Origin: Rickettsiales bacterium
GTDB taxonomy: Bacteria; Pseudomonadota; Alphaproteobacteria; Rs-D84; CACZYB01
Length of the DNA stretch: 6,826 nucleotides
Direction: 5' to 3'
Assembly (NCBI GenBank): GCA_031276335.1
Contig: JAISNH010000013.1
Coordinates: 1 to 6,826, forward strand
The notes below the pieces were generated by a model. It was not told the DNA's origin, did not search any database, and saw only the letters and a list, made by a program, of their open reading frames with translations. Positions 1 through 5,405 of this stretch are shown here, in pieces (position 1 is the first letter of the stretch; every line of letters starts with the position of its first letter). Made by a program: the position numbers and the translations under genes.

Positions 1-166
1 CATCCACGCCGCCGGTTTTCTTTTTGGTAAAAAGGTATTTCGGACGCGCCTTCCATTCCGGGAAGCCGTAATCGGCGGCGATCTTGTCGACGGCCATGAA
101 GCCCAGGTTGTGCCTTGTGTCCGCATATTCTTTTCCGGGATTGCCGAGGCCGACTATCAAAATCAT
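1..166 (-). CDS. pth: Peptidyl-tRNA hydrolase, N-terminal part (cut by window edge)
   Basis: This is the first 55 residues of peptidyl-tRNA hydrolase, the cytoplasmic esterase that releases peptides from peptidyl-tRNAs that fall off the ribosome. I translated it by hand from the reverse complement. It opens [14 protein letters not shown] and continues [14 protein letters not shown], which is the family signature. His19 corresponds to the catalytic His20 of the E. coli enzyme, and Asn9 and Tyr14 match its Asn10 and Tyr15. The start is fixed by the family N-terminus and by the 4-base overlap (ATGA, 163-166) with the gltX stop codon, which suggests translational coupling. A GGA-containing stretch inside the end of gltX could serve as ribosome binding site. 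The remaining roughly 130 residues expected for the family lie beyond position 1. Nothing in the visible part looks damaged. Confidence 0.95.
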   Translation of the reverse strand, partial: MILIVGLGNPGKEYADTRHNLGFMAVDKIAADYGFPEWKARPKYLFTKKKTGGVD

Positions 167-1575
167 GCCGATGCTTCCAACGCTTTGGCCATGCGGCGGA
201 GCGTTTCCGTCCGGCCGATTATCTCCATCGCCTCGAACAAAGGGGGCGATACGGTCGAAAAGGTGACCGCGACGCGCACGGGCGCGACCAGATCGCCCAT
301 CTTCATGCCCAGTTTTTCCGCCGTGGCCTTGAAATAGTCGTTTATGGCGCCGCGGGTGAACTCGACGTCCTTCAAACCGCGCATGACTTCGGCCAGCCTG
401 TTGTCCGGGGAGGCGAGCGCCTTCAGCGATTTTTCGTCCAGCTCCGGCGTGAAATTCCAGTCCGCGCCGAGCGCGTAAATGGCGGCCATATCCGCCATGT
501 CGGCGAGCGTCCTGGCGCGCTCCTTCATATACGGAACGCCTTTCTTGATGCGGGTTTTTTCGGGATCCGAAAGGGTGCGGCCGGTTTTCCGCGCCACGAA
601 CGGGAGCAGTCCCTCCAGCAGCCTTTCGTCGGTGGAATTCCGGATGTAAATCGCATTCAGAGCCAGCAGCTTTCCATGGTCGAATTTCGCGGGCGATTTC
701 AGGACGTCCCGTATGTCGAACCACTCGATTGCCTGCGGTATCGAAAATATCTCATCGTTGCCGTGGCTCCACCCCAGGCGGCAGAGGTAGTTCAGCAGGG
801 CCTCGGGCAAATATCCGTCCTCGCGGTATTCACTGACCTTGGTGCCGGAGTTCCTTTTCGACATCTTCGACCCGTCCATTTCGAGTATCATCGGCGCGTG
901 CCCGAATTCCGGCACCGCCCAGCCCATGCTTTTGAAAATCTGTATCTGCTTCGGCGTGTTGTTGATGTGGTCGGCGCCGCGGATGACGTGCGTGACGCCC
1001 ATGTCGTGGTCGTCGACCACCACGGACAGGTTGTACGTCGGCGTCCCGTCGGAGCGGAGTATCACCAAATCCTCGACAAGGCGGTTTTCGAACTCGATCC
1101 TGCCCTGTATCAGGTCGTTAAACGAGGTCATTCCTTCCCCGGGCATTTTAAGGCGCACGGCGGGCTTCACCCCCGGTGGCGGGACAAGCTTGCCGTCGCG
1201 GTACGGGCTTTTCATCGGCCGGCCGGTCTTGCGCGCCTCCGCCCTCAGCCTTTCGGTTTCCTGCGGACTGAGGTAGCAGTAATACGCCGCGCCCCTTTCC
1301 AGGAGCTGGCCCGCGACTTCGGCGTGCCGCGGCTGGTTGTCGAGCTGGCTTTCGACCAGCGTGTCCCAGCCGAGCCCCAGCCATTCGAGCTCCCTGTATA
1401 TCACTTCGGCGGCGCCGGCGAAATAGCGTCCCTCGCTCCGGTCGGTATCCTCGATGCGGAGCGCGAACTTCCCCCCGGCATGCCTGGTGTACAGCCAGTT
1501 GAACAGCGCGACGCGCGCGGTGCCGATATGCATGTAGCCGGTGGGCGATGGCGCAAGCCGAGTGATTATGCTCAT
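163..1575 (-). CDS. gltX: Glutamyl-tRNA synthetase
   Basis: A 470-residue class I aminoacyl-tRNA synthetase, full length for the bacterial enzyme, which charges tRNA-Glu (and in some alphaproteobacteria also tRNA-Gln, for later amidation) with glutamate using ATP. The N-terminal Rossmann domain carries [12 protein letters not shown] with the HIGH-type motif at residues 16-19, then LRIEDTDRS near 39-47. The KMSKR loop is at 237-241. The C-terminal half is the helical anticodon-binding region. The segment [19 protein letters not shown] is typical of alphaproteobacterial GltX. The insertion that binds zinc in E. coli is degenerate: only the first cysteine (Cys100) remains, so zinc is probably not bound. 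The start has a good Shine-Dalgarno (AAGGAA, about 6 nt upstream) and a promoter just before it. The stop overlaps pth. Confidence 0.97.
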   Translation of the reverse strand: MSIITRLAPSPTGYMHIGTARVALFNWLYTRHAGGKFALRIEDTDRSEGRYFAGAAEVIYRELEWLGLGWDTLVESQLDNQPRHAEVAGQLLERGAAYYCYLSPQETERLRAEARKTGRPMKSPYRDGKLVPPPGVKPAVRLKMPGEGMTSFNDLIQGRIEFENRLVEDLVILRSDGTPTYNLSVVVDDHDMGVTHVIRGADHINNTPKQIQIFKSMGWAVPEFGHAPMILEMDGSKMSKRNSGTKVSEYREDGYLPEALLNYLCRLGWSHGNDEIFSIPQAIEWFDIRDVLKSPAKFDHGKLLALNAIYIRNSTDERLLEGLLPFVARKTGRTLSDPEKTRIKKGVPYMKERARTLADMADMAAIYALGADWNFTPELDEKSLKALASPDNRLAEVMRGLKDVEFTRGAINDYFKATAEKLGMKMGDLVAPVRVAVTFSTVSPPLFEAMEIIGRTETLRRMAKALEASA

Positions 1576-1594
1576 GTCGTTTCCTTTTTATCCA

Positions 1595-1623
1595 ATTCTA
1601 CCTTCAGTCTGCCGAAAAATCAA
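1595..1623 (-). promoter_or_regulatory. Sigma70-type promoter of gltX-pth
   Basis: On the minus strand there is a -35 TTGATT (1618-1623) and a -10 TAGAAT (1595-1600) separated by exactly 17 bp. The predicted transcript starts near 1588, leaving a leader of about 12 nt that just contains the Shine-Dalgarno. The A/T-rich block 1615-1640 lies at and upstream of the -35 and could act as an UP element. Confidence 0.6.
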
Positions 1624-1640
1624 ATTTTTTCGAAATCTTA

Positions 1641-1669
1641 TTGTGCGGGCACTTAAAATGTGATATACT
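1641..1669 (+). promoter_or_regulatory. Extended -10 promoter of the outer-membrane protein gene
   Basis: The -10 is TATACT (1664-1669), preceded by TGA (1661-1663), which makes an extended -10 (TGn). A weak -35, TTGTGC (1641-1646), sits 17 bp upstream. Transcription would begin near 1676, giving a leader of about 22 nt that carries the GAGGAGAGG ribosome binding site. A/T tracts at 1615-1640 adjoin the -35. Confidence 0.6.
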
Positions 1670-1697
1670 TCCCAACAAGCGGACTGAGGAGAGGTTC

Positions 1698-2768
1698 ATG
1701 AGAAAGCTGATTTTATTCGTTTCTTTTCTTGCCATCGGCGGGGCGGCCAGCGCTTCCGGACTGTACTTCGGCGTCGGGTACGGCAAAAGCGATCCCGACT
1801 TGAAGTTCGACACCACGACCGGCTATTCCGACGACGAAAGCCCGGAATACTATGCCGGGTTCGGCGATACGACGACCGGAATACAGGGATGGCCGGGCGG
1901 ACGCGGGCAGAGCATAAGCGATGCGCTGGCAAAAGAATTAGGCTATTTCGACGATACGAATTCTAACGGCAGCTGGGATTCCGGCGAAACGGTTTATACC
2001 GAGCTGTGGGCGGATCCGTGGACGGCCGGATTGAAGGAAGAATGGGCGATGAGTTCGAAGGACAGCACCACCTACGCCGTCGCCGTCGGCTGGGACGTAC
2101 CGAGGAATCCGTTCAGGTTCGAGATCGAGTACAACAGGACCAGCGCGAAAGCGGACAGGTTCGACATGTACGTGTATCCCGTGTACGATCCGGATTACGA
2201 TTTTACCTCCGCTCCCACTCCTCTTCCGGACGATACGACCCATGCGGATTGGGACAATATAGGCGCGGTATGCGACGCGGGCGGCAATTGCGCCCCGGCG
2301 GACCGGTACGATTTCGACATTCCGCTTTCCAGCTCGCTTAACTATACCGCCACCACTTATTTCGCGAACGCCTATTTCGAAATTCCAGGATTCGGAAACA
2401 TCGATCCGTACGTCGGCCTGGGCATAGGGCAGACGAAAATATCGTACAGCGGCGCGATGGGCGGCAGCACGAGCGGCAAGATGTCGAACCAGATGATGTT
2501 CGGCGTCGAATACCGCGTGCCGGACAGCCCATTCATCGTCGGGCTGGAGTACAGGAAGTTCTCGGTCAGCGGAGCTGAAGACAGCGTGGATTCGTACATG
2601 AGCGCGGCGGTCGACCACGACTATGTTATGTTCAAATTCCGCTATGATCCGGTGCATGGGTGGCTGGACGATCCGGCGCCGCAGCAACAGCGCCAGCAGC
2701 GCAGCAACTACGGCAATGGCTATGGCGGCGGATATAATAACATAATATCAAGCCCGTACTATAGATAG
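1698..2768 (+). CDS. Exported outer-membrane beta-barrel protein
   Basis: A 356-residue protein probably inserted in the outer membrane; no specific function can be assigned. The start is the ATG at 1698: it follows GAGGAGAGG at good spacing and begins a signal peptide (MRKLILFVSFLAIGG, cleavage likely after ASA, residue 19). The upstream in-frame ATG at 1641 lies within the promoter. The mature chain has alternating hydrophobic strands rich in Tyr/Phe/Gly (GLYFGVGYG at 21-29, YFANAYFEIPGFG at 221-233, YVGLGIGQTKISY at 238-250, MMFGVEYRV, FIVGLEYRKFSV, YVMFKFRYD at 309-317), as in small surface-antigen/OmpA-like porin-type barrels. Between the first strands are long acidic loops, including D-T-N-S-N-G-S-W-D-S-G-E at 86-97, which fits an EF-hand calcium loop. 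Cys192 and Cys197 could form a small disulfide loop. After the last strand comes an unusual Gln/Gly/Asn/Tyr-rich tail (about 325-356), so the protein does not end on the usual aromatic residue. Confidence 0.85.
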   Translation: MRKLILFVSFLAIGGAASASGLYFGVGYGKSDPDLKFDTTTGYSDDESPEYYAGFGDTTTGIQGWPGGRGQSISDALAKELGYFDDTNSNGSWDSGETVYTELWADPWTAGLKEEWAMSSKDSTTYAVAVGWDVPRNPFRFEIEYNRTSAKADRFDMYVYPVYDPDYDFTSAPTPLPDDTTHADWDNIGAVCDAGGNCAPADRYDFDIPLSSSLNYTATTYFANAYFEIPGFGNIDPYVGLGIGQTKISYSGAMGGSTSGKMSNQMMFGVEYRVPDSPFIVGLEYRKFSVSGAEDSVDSYMSAAVDHDYVMFKFRYDPVHGWLDDPAPQQQRQQRSNYGNGYGGGYNNIISSPYYR

Positions 2769-2771
2769 GAG

Positions 2772-2816
2772 TAACTCAAAAACACCAAGGCCGGTTTCAC
2801 CTGTGTTTTCGAGTTA
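2772..2816. terminator. Hairpin between convergent genes, possible bidirectional terminator
   Basis: Two 14-base arms (2772-2785 and 2803-2816) pair with a single A-C mismatch around a 17-nt loop, starting 4 bases after the stop of the barrel-protein gene. It lies between this gene and the convergent deaminase gene, where a shared terminator is expected. Neither side has a clear run of Ts, so it may be a transcript-end stabiliser rather than an intrinsic terminator. The rest of 2769-2882 holds only a weak second hairpin (GCCG/CGGC core, about 2853-2873), followed on the minus strand by ATTTTT, which could end the deaminase transcript. Confidence 0.4.
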
Positions 2817-2882
2817 GTTGTATGAGTAAAAATCCCAGTACATGCCGCTGATTTTTTACGGCTTGGATTTCATTTTTGAATT

Positions 2883-3431
2883 TTACAGATAGCCTTCCAG
2901 CTTCTTCCTCATCTGGCTTCCCGGTTCGTACCACTCTACGATTTCGTCGATGTACGTCTTGCCGTTGGCCAGATTCAGCGTTTCGACGCCCGGCATGGAA
3001 CGGAGCAGGCGCACTATGGCCTCGTCCGAATATTCGTCGTTCATCGATCCGGCCGCCTTGTTCATCTTGCTTTCGACCCGGAACCTGCGGTACACGAAGC
3101 GCGTTATGCCCGCCTGCAGCAGGAATTTCAGGCAATTCTCGCATGTCGCATATACGTTGTAGAGCGTGCAGCCGGTCAAATCCCGCTTGGCGAAAATCAT
3201 CGCGTTCATCTCGGAATGGATGCTAAAATAATATTTCATCGGGCGTTCGTCCCATGTCATCTTCGATTCGTCCGCGCCCTGTATCCAGCCGTTGTAGCCG
3301 AAGCTGACCGGGCGGTGGAAGGAATCGACGATGACGCAGCCGTTCTTGGTCGAGGGGTCCTTCGACTTTTTCGCCACGACCTCGGCGATGTCCATGAAAT
3401 ATTCGTCCCACTTGCGCTGTTTTCCGTCCAT
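2883..3431 (-). CDS. Deoxycytidylate (dCMP) deaminase family protein
   Basis: A 182-residue zinc-dependent deaminase of the cytidine/deoxycytidylate family. The likely reaction is dCMP to dUMP, feeding thymidylate synthesis in the cytoplasm; the exact substrate cannot be read from sequence. The N-terminus (KWDEYFMDIAEVVAKKS, then a GYNG motif at 45-48) is typical of dCMP deaminases/ComEB-like proteins. Active-site residues are His72 and Glu74 in H-S-E-M-N-A (the usual motif is H-A-E) and Cys97 and Cys100 in T-C-E-N-C (usually P-C-x-x-C). Zinc ligands and the catalytic glutamate are therefore intact, with small changes around them. About 65 residues follow the core domain and I do not recognise a function for them. 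The start is supported by a strong Shine-Dalgarno (AAAGGAG, 6 nt before ATG). It is divergent from xerC with a 46-bp gap and convergent with the barrel-protein gene. Confidence 0.85.
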   Translation of the reverse strand: MDGKQRKWDEYFMDIAEVVAKKSKDPSTKNGCVIVDSFHRPVSFGYNGWIQGADESKMTWDERPMKYYFSIHSEMNAMIFAKRDLTGCTLYNVYATCENCLKFLLQAGITRFVYRRFRVESKMNKAAGSMNDEYSDEAIVRLLRSMPGVETLNLANGKTYIDEIVEWYEPGSQMRKKLEGYL

Positions 3432-3477
3432 GATTTTCTCCTTTTGCAGATTGCGAATTTATGTTAGGATACTCGAT

Positions 3478-4383
3478 ATGGAAATACAAGAGATAAAAAA
3501 GCGGTGGCTGGAGTTCCTGAAGTCGGAGCGGCGGATGTCGGGGCATACGGTGGAATCCTACTGCCGCGACCTCGGGTGCTTCATCAAGTACCTGCGCGAG
3601 TCGGGACAGGGGACGGATTCGGCGGCCTTGTCCCGTCTGCCGATTACGGAGTTCCGCGGCTTCATCGCCGACATCACGCGCGATGGAAAGGCCGCGGTGT
3701 CGGTTGCGCGTAACATCTCGGCGGTCAAGAATTTCTTCAAGTTCATGGAGGAGAACGGAATTGCGGCAAATCCGAACATCGCGCTTATCCATTCGCCGAG
3801 GACGCCGAAGCGGCTTTCGAAATCGGTGGCAGAGGTCGATGTGATGAACATCCTGGGTGCGTTCGAGAAGCTGCAGAAAACGGCCTGGCTCGCGGCGCGC
3901 GACCGCGCCCTGTTCACGCTGATCTACGGGGCAGGGCTCCGCATATCCGAGGCGCTGGGGCTCGATTGCGGCGACATCGGCGGAGAGGAGCTCCTGGTCA
4001 AGGGCAAGGGTGGCAAGGAGCGCATGGTACCCCTGCTGCCGATAGTGAAGGACGAGATCGAGGCCTACCTGCGCGCGGCGCCCTTTGCCATGTGCGCGGG
4101 CGATCCTATTTTCCGCGGGACGAGGGGTGCGCGGCTTTCAGCAAGGGTGGCGGAGCGCGACATCGAGGCCGTGCGCGGGTACCTGCGGCTGCCTGCGACG
4201 GTCACGCCGCACGCGCTCCGGCATTCGTTCGCGACGCACATGCTGGCGGCGGGGACGGATTTAAGGACGATACAGGAGCTTCTCGGCCACTCCTCGCTTT
4301 CGACGACGCAGCTGTACACCAAGGTCGACATGGGTGAGATAGTCAAGGCCTACCGCAAGGCTCATCCGCGGGGGAGGGGGTAG
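3478..4383 (+). CDS. xerC: Tyrosine recombinase, XerC type
   Basis: A 301-residue tyrosine recombinase, the right length for XerC/XerD, which resolve chromosome dimers at dif. The N-terminal SAM-like core-binding domain spans about residues 1-95 (ERRMSGHTVESYCRDL). The catalytic domain holds Arg155 (GLRISEAL), Lys177 (VKGKGGKER), His245 and Arg248 (TPHALRHSFATH), His271 (LLGHSSLSTTQ) and the nucleophile Tyr280, a complete R-K-H-R-H-Y set. The S-P-R-x-P-K linker and the AHPR ending favour XerC over XerD, but not decisively. The start at 3478 has AGGA 8 nt upstream; longer in-frame starts would run into the divergent deaminase gene. The last eight codons plus stop form copy 1 of the 27-bp repeat flanking the toxin-antitoxin cassette. 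Hand-counted GC in the middle of the gene is about 68%, far above the neighbouring cassette. No convincing promoter is visible in the 46-bp gap. Confidence 0.93.
   Translation: MEIQEIKKRWLEFLKSERRMSGHTVESYCRDLGCFIKYLRESGQGTDSAALSRLPITEFRGFIADITRDGKAAVSVARNISAVKNFFKFMEENGIAANPNIALIHSPRTPKRLSKSVAEVDVMNILGAFEKLQKTAWLAARDRALFTLIYGAGLRISEALGLDCGDIGGEELLVKGKGGKERMVPLLPIVKDEIEAYLRAAPFAMCAGDPIFRGTRGARLSARVAERDIEAVRGYLRLPATVTPHALRHSFATHMLAAGTDLRTIQELLGHSSLSTTQLYTKVDMGEIVKAYRKAHPRGRG
4357..4383 (+). repeat. 27-bp direct repeat, copy 1 (end of xerC)
   Basis: A perfect 27-base match to 5017-5043, beginning AAGGCTCATCC and ending GGGGGTAG. Bases on either side differ between the copies (c versus t before, g versus c after), so 27 bp is the exact length. 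This copy is precisely codons 294-301 plus the TAG stop of xerC (K-A-H-P-R-G-R-G). The stop codon of the yafQ-like gene on the other strand begins one base further on (4385-4387). Confidence 0.97.
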
Positions 4384-4384
4384 G

Positions 4385-4651
4385 CTATTTGAATAGCTTA
4401 CTATGCGAGCCAATGCGGTACAGGTACAATGTTTTTTCTTCAATATTGAAAATCAGCAGGATATCCGGCCTTATGTGGCATTCCATATATCCAGCATAAT
4501 TTCCAATCAACGGATGAAGCAAATATTTGTCGGGCAGTCTTTCTTCGTCGATGAGAAGCGACAAGACGGTTTTGAGTTCCTCAAGGATTTTTTTGTTTTT
4601 TATCTTTTTGATTTCGGATTTATAGAGCGACGTGCGCTTGCTTTCCAGCAT
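4385..4651 (-). CDS. YafQ-like mRNA interferase toxin (RelE superfamily)
   Basis: An 88-residue toxin of the YafQ branch of the RelE/ParE superfamily, a ribosome-dependent endonuclease that cleaves mRNA and arrests translation when its antitoxin is lost. The C-terminal half reads HPLIGNYAGY, then CHIRPDILLIF, then GSHSKLF. His46, His59, Asp63, His83 and Phe87 line up, with one constant offset of four, with the functional residues His50, His63, Asp67, His87 and Phe91 of E. coli YafQ (numbering recalled), so the active site looks intact. The lysine-rich N-terminus fits ribosome binding. It follows the dinJ-like antitoxin with one base between stop and start, as in a typical co-translated pair. 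Its TAG stop lies one base from the end of the repeat in xerC. It is clearly AT-rich compared with xerC, consistent with transfer. Confidence 0.9.
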   Translation of the reverse strand: MLESKRTSLYKSEIKKIKNKKILEELKTVLSLLIDEERLPDKYLLHPLIGNYAGYMECHIRPDILLIFNIEEKTLYLYRIGSHSKLFK

Positions 4652-4652
4652 A

Positions 4653-4943
4653 TTAGATTCCCAAATCTTTGAACAAGGCCTCTTTCGTTTTGAACGTCTT
4701 CGTGCCTATGCCGGCCTTTACTTTCCTTATTGCGCCCTCGGTTTCCTTGTTCGGGATGTGGCTGGAGGCGTTATGCGCCGCCCATTCGTCGCCAAGGGTC
4801 GGGCGGAAGGGCAGGCCGCGGTCGATCCTAACCTGGTTCAGGAACAAGCGGATGCCGTCGTTGAGCGTTATGCCCAGCGAATTGAAGACCTCCTCCGCGT
4901 GTTTTTTTACCTTGTCGTCGATCCTTGTCTGAATAACAGTCAT
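4653..4943 (-). CDS. DinJ/RelB-type antitoxin (ribbon-helix-helix)
   Basis: A 96-residue antitoxin expected to neutralise the adjacent YafQ-like toxin and, with it, repress their shared promoter. The N-terminus MTVIQTRIDDKVKKHAEEV is a ribbon-helix-helix strand and first helix; GITLNDGIRLFLNQV is the second helix; the tail EALFKDLGI matches the toxin-wrapping C-terminus of DinJ. The start at 4943 is preferred to the upstream in-frame ATG at 4976. It has AAGGA about 8 nt upstream and begins at the family N-terminus, while the longer version has no ribosome binding site and overlaps the -10 element. The antitoxin-first order and 1-base gap to the toxin are usual for relBE-like operons. Confidence 0.9.
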   Translation of the reverse strand: MTVIQTRIDDKVKKHAEEVFNSLGITLNDGIRLFLNQVRIDRGLPFRPTLGDEWAAHNASSHIPNKETEGAIRKVKAGIGTKTFKTKEALFKDLGI

Positions 4944-4965
4944 TTTTATTGTCCTTATAATAAAT

Positions 4966-4982
4966 TTACAATACATTTGTAA
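4966..4982. promoter_or_regulatory. Operator-like inverted repeat over the dinJ -10 element
   Basis: The arms TTACAA (4966-4971) and TTGTAA (4977-4982) are perfect inverted copies around 5 bases (TACAT). They cover the predicted -10 and transcription start. Short inverted repeats here are where ribbon-helix-helix antitoxins usually bind for autorepression, so this is a good operator candidate. Confidence 0.45.
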
Positions 4983-5004
4983 TATATATGCAATGCAATG
5001 TCAA
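4976..5004 (-). promoter_or_regulatory. Promoter of the dinJ-yafQ operon
   Basis: On the minus strand there is a perfect consensus -35, TTGACA (4999-5004), then 17 bp, then TACAAA (4976-4981, four of six matches). It lies 12 bp inside the right-hand 27-bp repeat, so the cassette carries its own promoter wherever it sits. The -35 is embedded in three short CAATG repeats (4991-5006). Confidence 0.55.
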
Positions 5005-5016
5005 TGAAAAATATAT

Positions 5017-5043
5017 AAGGCTCATCCGCGGGGGAGGGGGTAG
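5017..5043 (+). repeat. 27-bp direct repeat, copy 2 (end of doc)
   Basis: An exact copy of 4357-4383 in the same orientation. Here it lies at the 3' end of the doc gene: read on the minus strand it encodes the final residues Y-P-L-P-R-G and the TGA stop (5022-5024). Its purine-rich core has two runs of five Gs separated by one A. It marks the right boundary of the dinJ-yafQ cassette. Confidence 0.97.
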
Positions 5044-5405
5044 CAGCTGGCGCGCAGCCAGGCGGCTAGTTCGGCCTCCGTCATGCCGCCGGCGGCTACA
5101 TCTATGAATACGACAAATTCCTCTTCTTCCTGTACATCGAGCGTATGTCCGTTGATGTTCATCAGCACTTCGCAAACCGCAACGCCGGTACGTTTGTTTC
5201 CGTCTATGAACGGGTGGTTCTTTACAAGCGAATAGACAAGCGCGGCGATGCAATCGAATATATCCGCCGTTTCATTATAAGCTTGTACCATACCAAAGCG
5301 GGCGAGGGCGCTTTCGAGAAGAGTTTCGTCGCGCACTCCAAGGCAGCCGCCGAAGCCGGCGACCAATTCGTCATGCATGGAAATCACAAGATTCTTGTCG
5401 ATCAT
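5022..5405 (-). CDS. doc: Doc-type toxin (Fic/Doc family, death-on-curing)
   Basis: A 127-residue toxin of the Doc branch of the Fic fold. Doc of phage P1 phosphorylates elongation factor EF-Tu and stops translation. The core motif HPFIDGNKR is at residues 64-72, with His64, Asp68, Asn70, Lys71 and Arg72 all present. As in Doc, the second arginine of the AMP-transferring Fic motif is absent. GVRDETLLESALARF at 23-37 is the usual N-terminal Doc signature, and GMTEAELAAWLR the usual last helix. The ATG overlaps the stop of the upstream AbrB-like antitoxin (ATGA, 5402-5405), implying coupled translation. The last six residues and stop lie in repeat copy 2, which is the reverse of the xerC tail, so the toxin's extreme C-terminus is shaped by that duplication. 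The active site appears intact. Confidence 0.9.
   Translation of the reverse strand: MIDKNLVISMHDELVAGFGGCLGVRDETLLESALARFGMVQAYNETADIFDCIAALVYSLVKNHPFIDGNKRTGVAVCEVLMNINGHTLDVQEEEEFVVFIDVAAGGMTEAELAAWLRASCYPLPRG

Larger units (their letters stand above)
4384..5016. mobile_element. Putative toxin-antitoxin cassette between 27-bp direct repeats
   Basis: This 633-bp segment contains a complete dinJ/yafQ-type operon with promoter, operator-like inverted repeat, antitoxin and toxin, and almost nothing else. It fits between the two 27-bp repeats to within 1 bp at the toxin end and 12 bp beyond the -35 at the other. GC in the toxin part (38% by hand count, 4381-4620) is well below that of xerC. 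Deleting one repeat plus the cassette (660 bp) would join xerC and doc tail to tail with both reading frames unchanged. I infer insertion with duplication of the target. There is no transposase or integrase inside and no terminal inverted repeats were seen, so the mechanism is unknown. Confidence 0.5.

Noticed and set aside
163..1575. GltX zinc-site loss as a defect
   Set aside because: Loss of some zinc cysteines is common among bacterial GltX proteins; catalytic motifs and length are normal, so I treat it as ordinary variation.
115..1656. Long plus-strand open frame (513 codons) opposite gltX
   Set aside because: It is the antisense of gltX, whose HIGH and KMSKR motifs, ribosome binding site and promoter are all present. 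The antisense product is Arg/Pro/Val-rich without recognisable domains, as expected for an open frame in GC-rich DNA.
1938..2687. Minus-strand open frame (249 codons) opposite the barrel-protein gene
   Set aside because: The plus-strand gene has a signal peptide, ribosome binding site and barrel pattern. The minus frame is Arg/Val/His-rich with no start signals.
4357..4383. Repeat as a dif or plasmid pdif site, given the nearby xerC and the similar 27-28 bp length
   Set aside because: It lacks the two imperfectly inverted 11-bp arms and the A/T-rich XerD half-site typical of dif; it is G-rich and not dyad-symmetric. An unusual Xer target cannot be excluded but is not supported.
4976..4976. 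Upstream ATG for the DinJ-like antitoxin (107 residues)
   Set aside because: No ribosome binding site, overlaps the predicted -10 element, and adds residues outside the ribbon-helix-helix fold; the ATG at 4943 is better.
4357..5043. CRISPR-like repeat pair
   Set aside because: Only two copies separated by 633 bp of coding DNA; no short regular spacers and no cas genes.
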